Part shown: positions 47,714-60,060 of the stretch, one piece after another
Layout: each line of letters begins with the position of its first letter
Numbering within the stretch: the first letter of the stretch is position 1
Source: Ochotona curzoniae
Lineage: Eukaryota > Chordata > Mammalia > Lagomorpha > Ochotonidae
Length of the DNA: 64,000 bases
Assembly (NCBI RefSeq): GCF_017591425.1
Contig: NW_024466599.1
Location: forward strand, 76,364,501-76,428,500
Direction: 5' to 3'
Program-made: the position numbers and the translations under genes
The notes under the pieces: generated by a model
What the model saw: only the letters and a program-made list of their open reading frames with translations
The model's database searches: none
Told to the model about the DNA's origin: nothing

Positions 47714-48473
47714 TTAGATCACACTTTAGTCCTGTAAGTGACCCTTGTGTTTTTCATGCAGGGAGATGATATAGAGCAACTCTCAAAACTGAAAGACAGA
47801 TTTGCTATATAACTCCCAAAGCCGAGCCAATTCTCCCAAAGTACAAAACTCCAATGACTGACCCAGGGGTCCTGGAAGAGAGGGCACAGTCACCGCAAGG
47901 CATAGAGCAAGGAGCCTAGCAGACATCCCTGAATTCTCAGGCTCCCAAGGAGGCCCCGGGGGTGTTCTAATGGATCGGCATTTGGATAGGAGGTGCATTG
48001 TCATTCTGTGTGCAGGTTTTTGGTTGGTCTTGGGGTGATTCTGACATGCCTGGATTGATTGGTCACTCTGTTATTTCTGATGTTAAACTGAGCTTCAGTC
48101 AGTCTGGGGGCTTCATGTAGGTTGTTGGTTATTTCTTGGTCTGTGCCAGGAATTCCTGGAAGAGAAACCCCTTGAAACAAGACTGACCATTAGAACTTTG
48201 TAGGGTCAGCTGCACCAATGCCTCAATTCAGTGAGTAAAGTTCAGTAAATAATTGGCTGATCATCAAGTAGGATGAGGACATTGTATGCCAAATAAGAGA
48301 GGCTAAGATATGCTGGCACCTCGCATCTGCTTTCGAAGCATTGTGTAAGAAATCAGTTTCAGCTTCCTTTGACACAAGGGAGAGGAGCTTTCTCTGGTCC
48401 TTACTTAGTTCCAACTCTGGGTCCCCACCCTCTGCAATGACCATCAGAGTCGCTCCAGGGCTCCCCCCTCCAA

Positions 48474-48502
48474 ACACACACACACGCACACACACACACG
48501 CA
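48474..48502 (+). repeat. (CA)n microsatellite, interrupted
   Basis: CA run with two CACG breaks. Confidence 0.92.
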
Positions 48503-48799
48503 AATTGGAATAGATAAACAGAGAACAAGGAGAGATTGGTCAGCATGGACTCACACATACCTTGCTAGGTAGAACACAAAGAACAAGTGCTGCTCACCAA
48601 GGTATGAAAGATTTCTCTGCACACCCCTCCTAAAACTGTTTTGCACCTCAATTGTGAAGATGTCATTGAATTAGTCACAGGATGTTGTTAAGAACTTACA
48701 TGTAATTTTAACATATTGTTTACTCAACACTATCAATTAATTCCATAGCATTATATATTGTTGCTAATGGCGCTTTTAATTGATTGAGATTTTACCCTT

Positions 48800-49040
48800 T
48801 TGGCCCTACCTTCAGACCAGAGGAGGTCTCCCCAAGAAGCCGTTGAACTTATCTGGACAATAAGATGCTGGACTCTATGCTTGGTATATGCTTACAATGA
48901 AGGAATCTCAACTGAACTTGAACTGTGGTTACACAACAAGGTGGAGGAATCCACCATAGGGGGAGGGTTTAGGGAGCGGTGGGGGGATCCCAGTACCTAT
49001 AGAACTATGTCTCATAATACAATGTAATCAATAAACAAAA
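48800..49040 (+). mobile_element. L1 3' UTR fragment, 5'-truncated
   Basis: GGACAATAAGATGCTGGACT matches the 'GACAATAGGATGCAGGATT' landmark of L1 A. A G-rich tract (48959-48988), CCTATAGAACTATG and an AATCAATAAACAAAAAAG tail follow. It is older than copies A and B. Confidence 0.85.
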
Positions 49041-50144
49041 AAGAAAAAGAAACAGAAATCGGTTTCAGAAAGAAAAATGGATTTTCTAAGTTCTTAGGAC
49101 TCACTTAATAAGAGAGGGGTTAACAAGAGGAAAACAGGCATGAGCTTGTTATCAGATGTATCTCATTGGTACTCAGGAAATACCCAGAAACAGTAAACTC
49201 AAACCACAGGCTCGGAATGCCGACTCGCACAGCCAATTCCAGCCAAACACAGACGGGTGCAGAGGAAGCCAGTTAGAGGTTGGCACACTAGAAAAGCACA
49301 AGCAAGAAGGGCAGGAGTTTTTCGGTTGTTCATTGGTAAGTTTCTTGTGGTTAAGTTCTATTTCTCTTTTTGGTCTAGAAGCACACTTTTACAGATGGAT
49401 ATTACTTTCGATGTAAATTTTCCTTTCAAAATGAAATTTTCTGCCTTCGGTATTTTTCTTGTGTCTGCTGTTTCTGAAAATAATGAGCTCAAAAATAACC
49501 ATGATGCTAAAGCAGTTTATTTTGGGGTGGCATATTCTGGTCTCCAACATTTTCAGTCTCAAAGTTATTTTCAACACCAATGCCAACAAAATAATGATGC
49601 ACGCTTTTCTTTTCTTGTCATTCTGGTTGCTTCTAGCAATGAGATGTTCCCATCTTTGTTATTCTTTTTCTGTTTAGGGTTGATTAATGTGTTTCCTGAA
49701 TCGTTAGTTTGTGTAATCTGTCCCTGGGCAATCATGCTTCTTTAATTGCTGATAGCCCTTCTCTTCCCAAGTACTTCCTATCAGGCCACAGTTCTTTGCT
49801 TGTCATCTTAGTCCTCATTTCTCCTCATTCTATCTCTGTTCCTCTTGGGGCAGTGTTGAAGATTCTCTTCCATGGCAGGCTGTATTTTCTGAAAGTTTCA
49901 CTCGTCTTTTCATGCCTCTTCCATGGACCAGTTACCAGGTTCCCGCATTGCTGTCTTCTCTAGCAGACATGCACACACCACACCATCTACATGCAAACTC
50001 ATACACTTAATCTGCAGAATTAACCAGAATCAATGGCATGTGGCATCTAAACAGTGCCCACTGAAAATGCACTTTGTTCTGATATCAAATATATTTCCTT
50101 GCTCTGAAATTCTTTAGAGAAATTCTTTCTCTCGCTCTCTCTCT
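49041..50144. other. Unique intergenic DNA
   Basis: A 162-codon frame (49257-49745, +) is phenylalanine-rich, has no recognised domain and is judged chance. Confidence 0.45.
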
Positions 50145-50466
50145 AAATATTTACTTTTATTGGAAAGTTAGATACACAGAGAGGAGGAGAGAAAAAGAGG
50201 AAGATCTTCCATCTGCTGGTTCATTCCCCAAGTGGTCGCAGCAGCCAGAGCTGAGTTGCTCTGAAGCCAGGAGCCAGGAGCCTCTTCTGGGTCTCCCACA
50301 CTGATGCAGGGTCCCAAGGCTTTGGGCAGTCCCCAACTGCTTTCTCGGGCCACAAGCAGGGAACTGGATGGGAAGTAGGACTGCTGGGATTAGAACCAGT
50401 GCCCATATGGGATCTCAGTGCATTCAAGACAAGGACTTCAGTCACTAGGCTACCACTCTGGGCCCT
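50145..50466 (-). mobile_element. C-type SINE
   Basis: TATTGGAAAGTTAGATACAC, CCACAAGCAGGGAACTGGAT and CAGTCACTAGGCTACCACTC in antisense order. CTCTCTCT sequence on both sides (50129-50142 and 50467-50475) may be the target duplication. Confidence 0.9.
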
Positions 50467-51080
50467 TCTCTCTCTTTTTAAAATAACATATTAGAAGTCT
50501 ACCGTAGTTCAGGCAATACTAGTCTTCATAAATAAAAGCTGGTAGTGAAGTGTAATTTAACAGGGCAACTCCTTTTATTCCAATGGTTTTGTTGTGGTTA
50601 GACTATTCTTTTCCATTAATATCAGATTAAATGTGATTTGGGGAAGAAAATAGAGAACAAGTACAAGAGAATTTGTTAATTGGAAGCATGTTTACATTTT
50701 TACTTTCCATTTTATTTAAAATTGGATTATTCAACATTTAATGTGATTCTGAAATTTCTTGTTCAGATATAATACACCAGAATGGTTTATTATGTGTGAA
50801 CACAACCAAGTTGCATTTCTAATAATATATTTATTTGACTAAAGCATTTAGAACAATTCATAACACATTCTAAGTGCTCAACAGTGCTGGGTCATATAAT
50901 TACATCTTTATCAAATTTCATGTCATGAGAGTCAGTCACAATGTTTTATTTAGTGAATAAAATGGCTCCTTTAACAATAGAACAGGGATCCACAAAATGA
51001 ATTTGCTATTTAATATTCTGGTCACTTATGTTACTTATGATTCTTTATATTTTCATGATCTATTCTACAGTGGGTATAAC
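50467..51080. other. Unique AT-rich DNA
   Basis: Contains a MIR-like piece, listed separately. Confidence 0.45.
50836..50895 (+). repeat. MIR-like 3' fragment
   Basis: AAAGCATTTAGAACAATTCATAACACATTCTAAGTGCTCAACA follows the MIR 3' order (aaagcgcttagaacagtg, then cacatagtaagtgctcaata). Short and diverged. Confidence 0.55.
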
Positions 51081-51412
51081 CTTTTTTAAGATTTATTTAT
51101 TTTTTTATTTCAAAGTCAGATATACAGAGAGGAGGAGAGACAGAGAGGAAGATCTTCTGTCTGATGATTCACTCCCCAAATGATTGCAATGGCTGGTGCT
51201 GTGCCAATCCAAAGCCAGGATCCAGGAACTTCTTCTGGGTATCCCACATGGGTGCAAGGTCCCAAGGCTTTGGGCCATCCTTGACTGCTTTCCCAGGTCA
51301 CAGCAGGGAGCTGGATGGGACGTGGAGCTTCTGGGATTTGGACCGGTGCCCATATGAGATCCCGGGGCTCGTTGATGGCCTAGTTCAGCAGCTAGGCCAT
51401 GGCTCCGGGCTC
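51081..51412 (-). mobile_element. C-type SINE, tail subtype 1
   Basis: TTTTAAGATTTATTTATTTT, then TTTCAAAGTCAGATATACAG, and an end at CTAGGCCATGGCTCCGGGC. The box B region is mutated to GGATTTGGACC on +. Confidence 0.9.
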
Positions 51413-52916
51413 TGAGTGTAATGGTTTAGGTGTCAAATTTTATAATCACCCATTCTGTATGAAACCATGTATTCTAAACATAACTCACATCATCAGGAAA
51501 TTTATCTTTGAGTTCCTCTAAATAATCAAGTTTGGAAGCATTTGCTGTGCCCCGACATTCCTGATGCTGGTTCACACACAGATAAAGACAGTGGACCAGA
51601 ATCCCTACTCCCTGATCCTTCCCCTGTAGAGTCTCGAGTGAGTGATGCACCTGATGGAGCAGCTGATTCCCATCTAGGTCTGATTGCAACAGGAGCCCCA
51701 CTGGCAGCAACTCAGGGCTCATCTCCAATCTGAAGGAACCAGTTCTAAGTCACATTACATTTGCATCCTTACCACAATATTTGAATAACGCAAAATTTCT
51801 GCTCCTCCTTTTAACCTATGAATAGCTGTCTGCTGAGATGGGTAGTAAACAGTTTTTAATAGTAGTTAAGAAAACATGACATGATTTTAGTCTTTTTTCG
51901 TTATAGGCCATTCCATTCCAAGTTTTATTACTGTAATTAAAGATTTGTTTGTGATTATTAACGGGTAAGAGTAACAACTACAGAAAATTATAGCTGAATT
52001 TTGAATGGACACCAAATACTAATTCCTATGGGCAAACCCACACAGTAACTCAAAGTCTTTGTACCTATCTTGTTTGCATTATTGGCAAATGTTTTATGGT
52101 CTTACAGAATCTTTCCATTCTTCCTGATATGTGATCTTCATTTCCATGATTGACAGGAAAACTTAGTTACTTAACACTGCAAGTTTAGAATGATAAATTT
52201 ATGCTGAGGGCTTTCATGAGCAACATGTGCTGTTTTATATCCATTAATCCTGATGTGGCAGGTAACTAAAGAGATTCTTTCTCAATGTTATTCAAGCATG
52301 AAATGACAAAGCTTACAGGCAGATGAAGCAAATATCATTTTTGATTGCCTAATGAGTTTGAGGCATGTTATTAATAACCATTTTACCTGCATTAGTTACA
52401 GAAGCTTTATTTCTTCTGCTGGGTTTCAGACTAGATAATATGCTTTCAAATTTTCTCTCAATTTAAGAATTCATTGGAATGAAATTTGGAACAGAAAAGT
52501 GAGTGTGATTGAAGTAATAAAATCAGTCAATCATTAAGCTTAAACAGAAATGAGATGAGACCATTTTATAAAATGTATTTATATGTATTTATTTGTTTAA
52601 AAATATCTGCTGTATGTTGCAACACTCCAAGTAGAACCCACGCTAATCACTAATCTTCGGATTAAAACCAAGGGTGCCACATTATAGCCCATAGTTTGAA
52701 CTATTCTGTATGCCACATATGTTCCCTGGTATAGAGTATCAGTTGATCTGGTAGTTAGAAATGATAGTAGACAGAGATCATCAATTCATACCTTATTTCC
52801 TTAGAGTTATTCTCCACTGTCCATGAAGATAGCATGTGGTCACGTTGTCCGTAGTATCTTCAGATTACATAGTCGAAATACTTCTTTGAAGGGCAGAAAT
52901 GTGGTATTGTGTTCTT
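51413..52916. other. Unique DNA with a possible conserved element
   Basis: Positions 51474-51735 are GC-richer than their surroundings and open on both strands (84 codons on -, 63 on +), with no recognised domain. Positions about 52190-52560 carry TTAATAACCATTTTAC, GATTGCCTAATGAG and CAATCATTAAGC strings of the kind seen in conserved non-coding elements. Confidence 0.3.
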
Positions 52917-53218
52917 GAGGCCAGTGGGGAAGCATGAGTTCCATATAAGTTCCTATGTTTGAGTGCAAGCTCCACTCATGATTCTAGCTTCCTTTTTGTG
53001 CAGACCCTGAGAGGCATAAACTATGGCTCAGGTTCTTGCCATCACTATGGGAAGCCTGGCCTGGGTTCCTAGCTCCTCATCTTGGCTGTGGCCCATCCCT
53101 GGTTATCAGGTATTTGGAGATTAAACTAGAGAATGGGAGCTTTCTCTTTTTTCTTTTTTTTATCTTTTCTTTTTCTTTTCTTTCTGCCTTTCAAACACAT
53201 TTTAGAAATTAAAATAAT
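52917..53218 (+). mobile_element. Old C-type SINE
   Basis: AGGCCAGTGGGGAAGCATGA head, GGCCTGGGTTCCTAGCTCCT, GGTATTTGGAGATTAAACTA, a T/C-rich run (53141-53184) and TTCTGCCTTTCAAACACATT tail. Confidence 0.78.
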
Positions 53219-53789
53219 AGATTTAACTATATTGTGGGTACATAAATTAAACTCTCACATCAAGATTACGTAAAGGAAATCTGGGACCCTGGTGCTGGTG
53301 TAAAGAGAGACTGAAGCCAGAATGTCCAAAGAACAAGCCCTGCCAGATTGTACTATCTTTCAGTTTATTTACGTACTGTTGACAGAGAAGTTTATTTTTG
53401 AAGTGACCAGGTGAATGGGGGAAGAGGAAGGAAGGGTGAAGCACCTCCTGAGAGAAAGCTGGAAGGTGGTGCGCCTCTTGGAAGCAGGGAGAGAGAGAGA
53501 CTCCAGTTTTTAAATTAAGGGTTTCTTTATTATAGGAGATGTCCTTTGTGAATCATGAGTAAGTAAACACGTTCATGGCACTTCACCCACATCAAGGAAA
53601 AATAAATAGGAAGCTACCATGTTTCTCAAATATCATTCTGATTCTAATCCATCAGCTTCCATAAAACATAACTCATTATCCTGATATTGATCTGGAGAGT
53701 GGTCGCTTTTGGCTTCAAACTTTTTATATGTAGACTCATGTGTGATATTCTTGTTCTAATCTCTTCAGGTTAGACTGTTCTTGTCAGCC
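53219..53789. other. Unique intergenic DNA
   Basis: Nothing is recognised. Confidence 0.4.
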
Positions 53790-54085
53790 TTTGCAGTGCC
53801 AGAGACTATGTGGCTGATCAACTTCAGGCATTTATTTCTCACTGTTCCAGAGGCTGGGCAATGCAAGATAAAAGAACCAGTAGATGGAGCATGTGGTGAG
53901 AGTCCACTTCCTGTTTCCTGTGATGCCTTCATACAGTACAAAGGACCAGTTAGCCCTTTGGGTCCTCTTTAAAAAGGGCACTCCTCCCACTCATAAGATG
54001 ATCCATCCTTGCAGCCTATCACCTCCCCACAAGATTCACCTTTCAATCAGGATATTGCAACAAATGAATTTTGAGAGTACATAAT
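53790..54085 (+). repeat. Ancient mammalian interspersed repeat, family unsure
   Basis: CATTTATTTCTCACTGTTCC, AGAGGCTGGGCAATGCAAGA, TGGTGAGAGTCCACTTCCTG and a CTATCACCTCCCCACAAG-like end follow the order of a repeat known across mammals (consensus 'tttatttctcacagttctggaggctgg'). I do not recall its family name with confidence. Confidence 0.6.
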
Positions 54086-54869
54086 CAGTGGAGTGCACTG
54101 TTCTGTACAAATGACATCCTTCTCTGGGCATTGCATTTTTTTGTGGTTCACACGCAATATTGCATGCAGTAAAAGTGCTTTTATTTTCTGTGTAATTCTT
54201 GTTATGGGAATTTATCACCTTGAACAAATCCGTTACATCATTACCAAGTGTTAGCTACTGTTAGCGATGCAGTTAGAAGTATTCTTCCATTTACGTTTTC
54301 GGTTTGGCTTTAGAAATACAATTACAGGATTTATGACAAATGAGTTAAAGCTGTTGCAAATAAATTGATGGCAGAAATTGAAACTTTTCAATGGAAATAC
54401 GTAGAATTGATTTTTCAAGAACTGCCTTGATGCCATCATGATTGAGTCAGCATGAATCTGCAAATTAAATGATGGAGGGTGATGTTTTTATGCCATTTTT
54501 TTCAGTCATGAACATGGATTGCCTTTTGATTTATCTTTACTTACTAGATTCTTTAACTTTTTGTAGAAAGATTGGATGTTTTTTCATTGGATTTGTTTCT
54601 GGGACTTCAAGCTGTTTAGATACTTTTGTATATTATTTTAGAAGATCCCAGTTCCTGTGGCCAGTCCTTGGACCAGCAGTTCAGATGATTGCATCATGCA
54701 TTTTTGCAATATTTGGATACTGCAAGAACCTTCCAGAAAGGATCCATATTCACCCTCCTCTGAACAACTCATTGCTTCCTTGGGTTAATTATGTTATAAT
54801 GTTCATCCTTGAGCCATTGTTATTACTGTGTTTTCCAGCAAACATAGATTTCTACGCCTATTTATCCCT
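54086..54869. other. Unique intergenic DNA
   Basis: A 152-codon hydrophobic frame (54469-54927, +) is partly the antisense of an A-rich L1 and is judged spurious. Confidence 0.45.
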
Positions 54870-55740
54870 TCTGCTGCATTTCATTGCATCTTTAAATCAC
54901 ATCTGGGAGCATTTTTGTACTGTCTGAATTTCATCATTAATATATCCATTAGTGCAGGTCTGTTGGTGATACATTACTTTAGTTTTTGTTTGTTTGAAAA
55001 TGTTGTAACTCCATTTTCAATTTCAAGAGATAGCTTTATTGGATGTGGAATTCTGGGTTGGTAGTTTCTGATTTTTTTTTGTCACTTTGAAGAAATTTTT
55101 ATCTCTTATGTTTTCCTGATTTTCTATTGAGAAATAGGTGATTACTATTATTGTGGGCATTTTGAAGGATAATGTTTTTGCTTTAGATATCTTTACATTT
55201 TTCTACTTATCTTTGGTTTTCAGTAGTTTTACTTAAGTATTCTTAAACGTAGATGTACTTTTTTGTCATTGGGCTTTATGTGTGTCCATATTTATTTTAC
55301 TTAGGATAAATAAAACTTTAAAATGTTTTTGCTTTATACTTTGATGTTAATGTTTTGAAAATAATTTATCTATTATTTCTTTAGCTTTTATTTTGATCCT
55401 TTCATTATTTCCTGCGGATATCATGTAGCCATGCCTATTCAATCTAGCCAATGAATTATTTATATAGGACCTCCATCTGCTGTATTTTTTTAGCTCTAGA
55501 ATTGCACTTTCATTTTGATATTTTATTCAGTCACCTGCACAAATCTCCATTTTGTTTTTAAGTTCCTTGAATCTATTCACGGCAGCTATTTCATGCTGTT
55601 CTCTGTCAATCTCATTATCCTATGGATCCATCCCAGCGTCTGCTATTCCTTTTGCTTTTTGCCATCTTCATTTCTCTTTTGTTCCTTCTATGTCATATTT
55701 TTTGATGTGGTTGTAAGCTAGACCTTAAATATGAAAATTC
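54870..55740 (-). mobile_element. Ancient L1 (L1M/HAL1-like) ORF1 region, broken
   Basis: On - the DNA includes ACCAACCCAGAATTCCACAT, the AATAAAGCTATCTC block and a CACCAACAGACCTGCACTAA string. These correspond to the ORF1 C-terminal end in ancient L1s (family blocks ...PRILYPAKLSF... and ...SRPAL...). Upstream sense text is A-rich with many stops. No working frame remains. Confidence 0.75.
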
Positions 55741-56489
55741 CAGAGACATTTTGAGCTTCTGACTAATCCTGTTTGTTTTAGAGAGTTTTTACCTTTGCTT
55801 CTGGGAGATATGTCAGCCCCACGTTGGGAAGTCCTAATTGACCTCAGTCCAGTGAGGACCTGAGGAGCCTGAAGCAGGGCTGCTCTCTGAATGATTGCAT
55901 GGAATGTTGGGGTGAACATGCTGTATTCTTTCTGGCTCTCTCTTTTACTCCCATAGTATACCCTTTGTTTTTCCTCTCTTGAGCCTGGAATATTAAAGTT
56001 ACCTCCCTTGATACATGTTGAAACAATATGTATATATATTTTTTATTTTTGGCTACAAATTGCTGAGCTTACCAATCTTTTAGAACTGAAAATATTTTGA
56101 AGCAAAACGCAAGGAAATCCTTTTCTTTCCAGTATTGCCTCTGCAAATTCTTTCTGCTGTACAAATTTCTTTCTCTTTTGTTTCTGCAGGAGGAATCTAG
56201 TTAGTTTAAGGTTTTTAGGTAGTTTAGGTTAAGAAGTACTGGATCCATTATACCTCATTTGATGGATACTCAAGGGGTCTTGAAGAGTTTATGAAAAGAC
56301 ATATTATAACGAAACTACTCATGGATTTCAAAAAATTTTCATTCTGAAACTAACTTTTAATTTTGCTTTTCCATGAATTTTGAAGTATCCGACACACTAA
56401 ACATCAGGTCTTTAGAATGCAAAAAGTAAGCTTTAACAGAATTGCATCCTTCCATCTTTATGCCTCCGGATGGAAGAAAAATATTGATC
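55741..56489. other. Unassigned sequence between two ancient L1 relics
   Basis: AT-rich. Parts may be further diverged L1. Confidence 0.35.
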
Positions 56490-58140
56490 TGAAACTAAAG
56501 TTTGCAGAAGAGGAGAATAATAAAGTTTATGACAAAGGGGAACAAAAATGAGGAGATATTATAATTAGAAAAAAATAGTCATAGAAGGCAAAGGTCCACA
56601 CAATGGAACTGTTTTTCTTTAAAGATCAATACAATTGGCAACATTTTGTTCAATTATTAGGGGGAAACAAGGGAAAAGTTCCAAATTAAAAAAAAAAAGA
56701 AGAAGAAAGAGTGTATGCTAGCTGGTGTCACATATAAAAGATGGTAAATAAATATTATAAACAATTATATGTCAACCAATGATAAAACCTTAAGGATGAA
56801 TAAATTCTGAGAAATATATGCCCTGCCAAGAATTGTTCATAAGAAAACAGAGAATCTGAACATGCCACTAAAAATTAAGGAGATATAATAAAAATTGTCC
56901 CAACAGAGAAAAATTCTGGACCAATTGCTATACTGGAGAATTTTATCAAACTCATAAAAAAGGGGTAACAACAATGTTTGTTAAGCACCTCCAAAAAATT
57001 AAGGAAAAAAGAGCATCCCACATTCATTCAATACTTTCTTTACCTGAGGATCAATGTGACATTAAAAACAAAATAACAAATTAATGATCTTGATGAACAT
57101 TGATGATAAAAGCATCAATAAAATATAAACACACCAAGATCAACAGCATTAAAAGAATTATGTCATAGTTAATTGAAATTCATCCTTACAAAGTAAAAAT
57201 GCCTCAGTCTATAGAGTTGATGTAACGTATTGATGAATAAAATGAACAAGAAGTCATCATGATTACAAAACACAGCAAACTGATAGCAGGAAAAAGCTCT
57301 TCAACGTAATTAAGGCCATATGTGAAAAGTTTGCAAGATCCCTAGCAAAATCTCAATAATACTTTTGTAGAGATAGAAAAACCATCCATGAATACTTAAG
57401 AGTCTCAAAATAATTCTGAAAAACAACTAATTTTAGAACTTTCTAATTAATGATTTTGAAACACAGTACCAAACAGCAGTAATCAAAACAGCATGATAAT
57501 GGCATAGAACAGAAATGCCATAATCACTCACGTGTGTGATCAAATGATGATAGGCCAAGTGCCAAGAGTACCTAGTGAGAGGAGGGACAGTCAATCTAAT
57601 GCTGGGAAAATTAGATATTCAAAGGTCAAAGAAGGAAGTTGGCAATTTAGTTCACTCCATATGCAAAAGTTAGCTTAAAATAAATAGAAGACATAAATCT
57701 AACAATAAAAATGATAGCATTTCTGGAAGAACAAATAGAACTTTGTGACACTGAATTTGGCAATAAATTGCTGAATATGTCACTCAAAGAAAAGGCAACA
57801 AAAGCAAAAACAGACAAGTGGGACTACATAGAATTTTAAATTTCTAGCTATCAAAAGAAAATCGATGGAGTGAAACGGCTATCTATGGAAGAGAAAATAT
57901 TTTCAAATCATGTATCTGATAACAGATTAAGAGCTAGAATATTCTGAGACAGACTTATACAATTCAACCGCAAAAATATTCTTTTACAAATGGAGAAAAG
58001 ACTTGGACAAACATTCCTTAAATGATATACACATAGTCAAAAGCATAGGAAAAAATGCTCATTAGTATTCAGGGAACTGCAAATGAAGATCACAATGGGC
58101 TCTCACCTCACACCATTTAGTTAGGATGGCTACTGTGAAG
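56490..58140 (+). mobile_element. Ancient L1 ORF2 relic
   Basis: Order of L1 ORF2 landmarks on +: TTTAAAGATCAATACAATTGG near 56620, CAGCAGTAATCAAAACAGCA near 57474, ATGCAAAAGTTAGCTTAAAA near 57660, GACAAGTGGGACTACATAGA near 57810, ATATTTTCAAATCATGTATC near 57896, and the CAAATGAAGATCACAATGGG block near 58079. Stops and deletions are frequent, so it is a fossil of the RT-containing region. Confidence 0.85.
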
Positions 58141-58324
58141 CCTTGGACAATACAGGATCTACTTTCACTTAATTAACAGCACACTTCCCTTAGATGTTTC
58201 ACATACTGAAAGACCGCAATGGTTGTGTGCCTACATGTTGCGTACTCGGTTGTTATCCTATAATAGCTGCCTTTACTAATATCTACCAAACTGCCTTTTG
58301 ATGCTCCCTCATCAAACCATACAG

Positions 58325-58503
58325 ATAGGGCAGGTGTTGGCATGGCCAATAAGACATCCATTGTGATGTCTAAGTCCCATATGACAGTGCCTTGTTCAAG
58401 TTCTGGCAAGTCTACCCAAGCCGGCTTCCTGCTAACTCACAACCTGGGAGGTGGCCTACATGACTCAGTTACTTGGTTCCCTGTTCTCCACATGGGATGA
58501 ACC
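58325..58503 (+). mobile_element. Old C-type SINE inside the ancient L1 relic
   Basis: GGGCAGGTGTTGGCATGGCC head and CTAAGTCCCATATGACAGTG, then an inner deletion. L1 3' sequence resumes after it. Confidence 0.65.
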
Positions 58504-58504
58504 C

Positions 58505-58634
58505 TGAGCATATTCCAGTAAGTGAAATAATCTGGTAAGAAAATGGCAACGTGTAAGTTCACTTATGCGAGTAGAAACAGGGACTGGGAAACGAAGGCAG
58601 TGGGGAGTTATGCAATGGTACAAAAATTCCATAC
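58505..58634 (+). mobile_element. Ancient L1 3' UTR piece
   Basis: CAGTAAGTGAAATAATCTGG, then GTAAGTTCACTTATGCGAGT and AGAAACAGGGACTGG, match the order 'aagtgaaataagccag ... ccacttatatgaggt' of old L1 3' UTRs. Likely the 3' end of the relic at 56490. Confidence 0.7.
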
Positions 58635-58715
58635 TATTACTTATTTATTTGTTTATTACATTGGAAAAGCAGATTTGCAGAGAGAAGGAGAGACAGAGAG
58701 AATGATTTTCCTTCT
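58635..58715 (-). mobile_element. C-type SINE tail-side fragment
   Basis: TTACTTATTTATTTGTTTAT, TTGGAAAAGCAGATTTGCAG and GAGACAGAGAGAATGAT form the 3' end of an antisense SINE. The rest is missing. Confidence 0.7.
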
Positions 58716-58994
58716 GAGAAATAACATTTTAAGAACACAATCTGTAATGACCCTGTGTGTGTTGGGGGGAGGAGAGAATCAGTGGATGTGTCTGTTTATT
58801 CACTGAGAACGGTGCTTTGTATGCGATGCAGGCTATCTTTTTGTCCTCTCCCTTTTTTTCTGCTGGTCAAGAAGCATGATCTTAGATAAGCCCTTGCACA
58901 AGCAGCCTCGCCTGCCCTGAGTAGCGCCCTCCTGGAATCCCTGGGAGTTCTCTGTGGCCTCCATTCTATAGGGAACTTGCTGATCTATTTTTTG

Positions 58995-59182
58995 CTTACA
59001 CCTAAATGCCATGAGACATTTAAATAGCAGAAAGTTAAACTAGTAACTGTTACTAAAAGACTATACCCTATGATAAAATGGGGAAAATTGGCAGTGGGAG
59101 GGATGGGAACAGAAGAGGGGTAAAGGAGATAGGAATTACTATACCTACAAAACAGTATTATGAAAAAGGAGAATAATTTTCT
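58995..59182 (+). mobile_element. L1 3' UTR fragment
   Basis: AGTGGGAGGGATGGGAACAG G-rich tract, CTATACCTACAAAACAGTAT and an AAAAAGGAGAATAA tail follow the lagomorph L1 3' order. Short and diverged. Confidence 0.7.
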
Positions 59183-59469
59183 TTTAAAGAAGCTCTTACT
59201 CTAGTCAGTTTATCTCTGTACGTAAGTCCTCAGCGCCTGTCAATGGAATGGCATATTTTTTTCCTATTTGTGCTTGTTTGTGTCTTCGTCTTTTTTAACC
59301 TCTTTTGCTAACTTATGAATTCATTCTTGATTTATTTAATTATTGATAAGTAAACCATAGTAGAATTCCAGTAAAAAGATTTTCAAAATGTTTGTGCAAA
59401 TGCATATTAGCAAAAATACACTCGGAATTTAACATTTTGCACAAAATAAGGTTGTCTTTATAAATATTA

Positions 59470-59755
59470 CCAATTGGATTTATTTGAAAGGGTAATAGAA
59501 ATATGGAGACTTTCTACCCACTGAGTCATTCTCCAACACCCGCAACATCTGGGGCGAGACAGGCCCAAACCATGGACCAGGACCCTGACCTAGTTTCCCA
59601 TAGAGGTGGGGGACTCAATAACCAAGTTATCACTTACTGCCTCTCAGGTGCACACTGACAGACAATTAAAATTCATAAAACTGGAGCTTAAACCCAGATA
59701 CTTGGATATATGTTACAGGCTGCCTAAGTGAGGTTTTAACCACCATGTAAAACAC
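59470..59755 (-). mobile_element. Old C-type SINE
   Basis: ATTTATTTGAAAGGGTAATA, CTACCCACTGAGTCATTCTC and GAGCTTAAACCCAGATACTT in antisense order. Confidence 0.75.
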
Positions 59756-59785
59756 ATCACCAACACTTTCTTTTCTTTCTTTTTT

Positions 59786-60060
59786 TTTTTTTACATTTCA
59801 TTATCATTATTATCATTTTATGATACAGTTCCATAGGCTCCTGGCATTTCCCTTATCCCCTCCACAATGTCCTCCTCCCCCACCTTGTTCCTCTATATCA
59901 TTACTAAAATATAGTTCTTCATACACAGTCATATGTTTATCATCGCGGGCATGGACAATGGCAGAGAGTCCAGAATCCTATTGTCAAGATATAGTCAATA
60001 GTTTCATTGTAAGTCCATCTTTGGAAGTAGAAATACATAGTGCATTGTATCCTCACATCT
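59786..60060 (-). other. L1 3' UTR (copy B)
   Basis: On + it reads CCCATAGGCTCC-like text, then CCCCACCTTGTTCC (the G-rich tract on -), ATTGTCAAGATATAGTCAAT and GTTTCATTGTAAGTCCATCT. These are the reverse of the landmarks in copy A. Confidence 0.85.

Larger units (their letters stand above)
45851..48799. other. Unique intergenic DNA, about 2.9 kb
   Basis: No gene is recognised. It contains two CA microsatellites listed separately. Text at about 47090-47180 has a faint L2-like look, not called. A 111-codon frame (48223-48558, -) crosses the second CA tract. Confidence 0.45.

Noticed and set aside
49257..49745. 162-codon frame on +
   Set aside because: Phenylalanine-rich translation of T-rich DNA with no recognisable domain.
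54469..54927. 152-codon hydrophobic frame on +, membrane-protein-like
   Set aside because: Hydrophobic residues come from T-rich DNA, and the end overlaps the antisense of an ancient L1.
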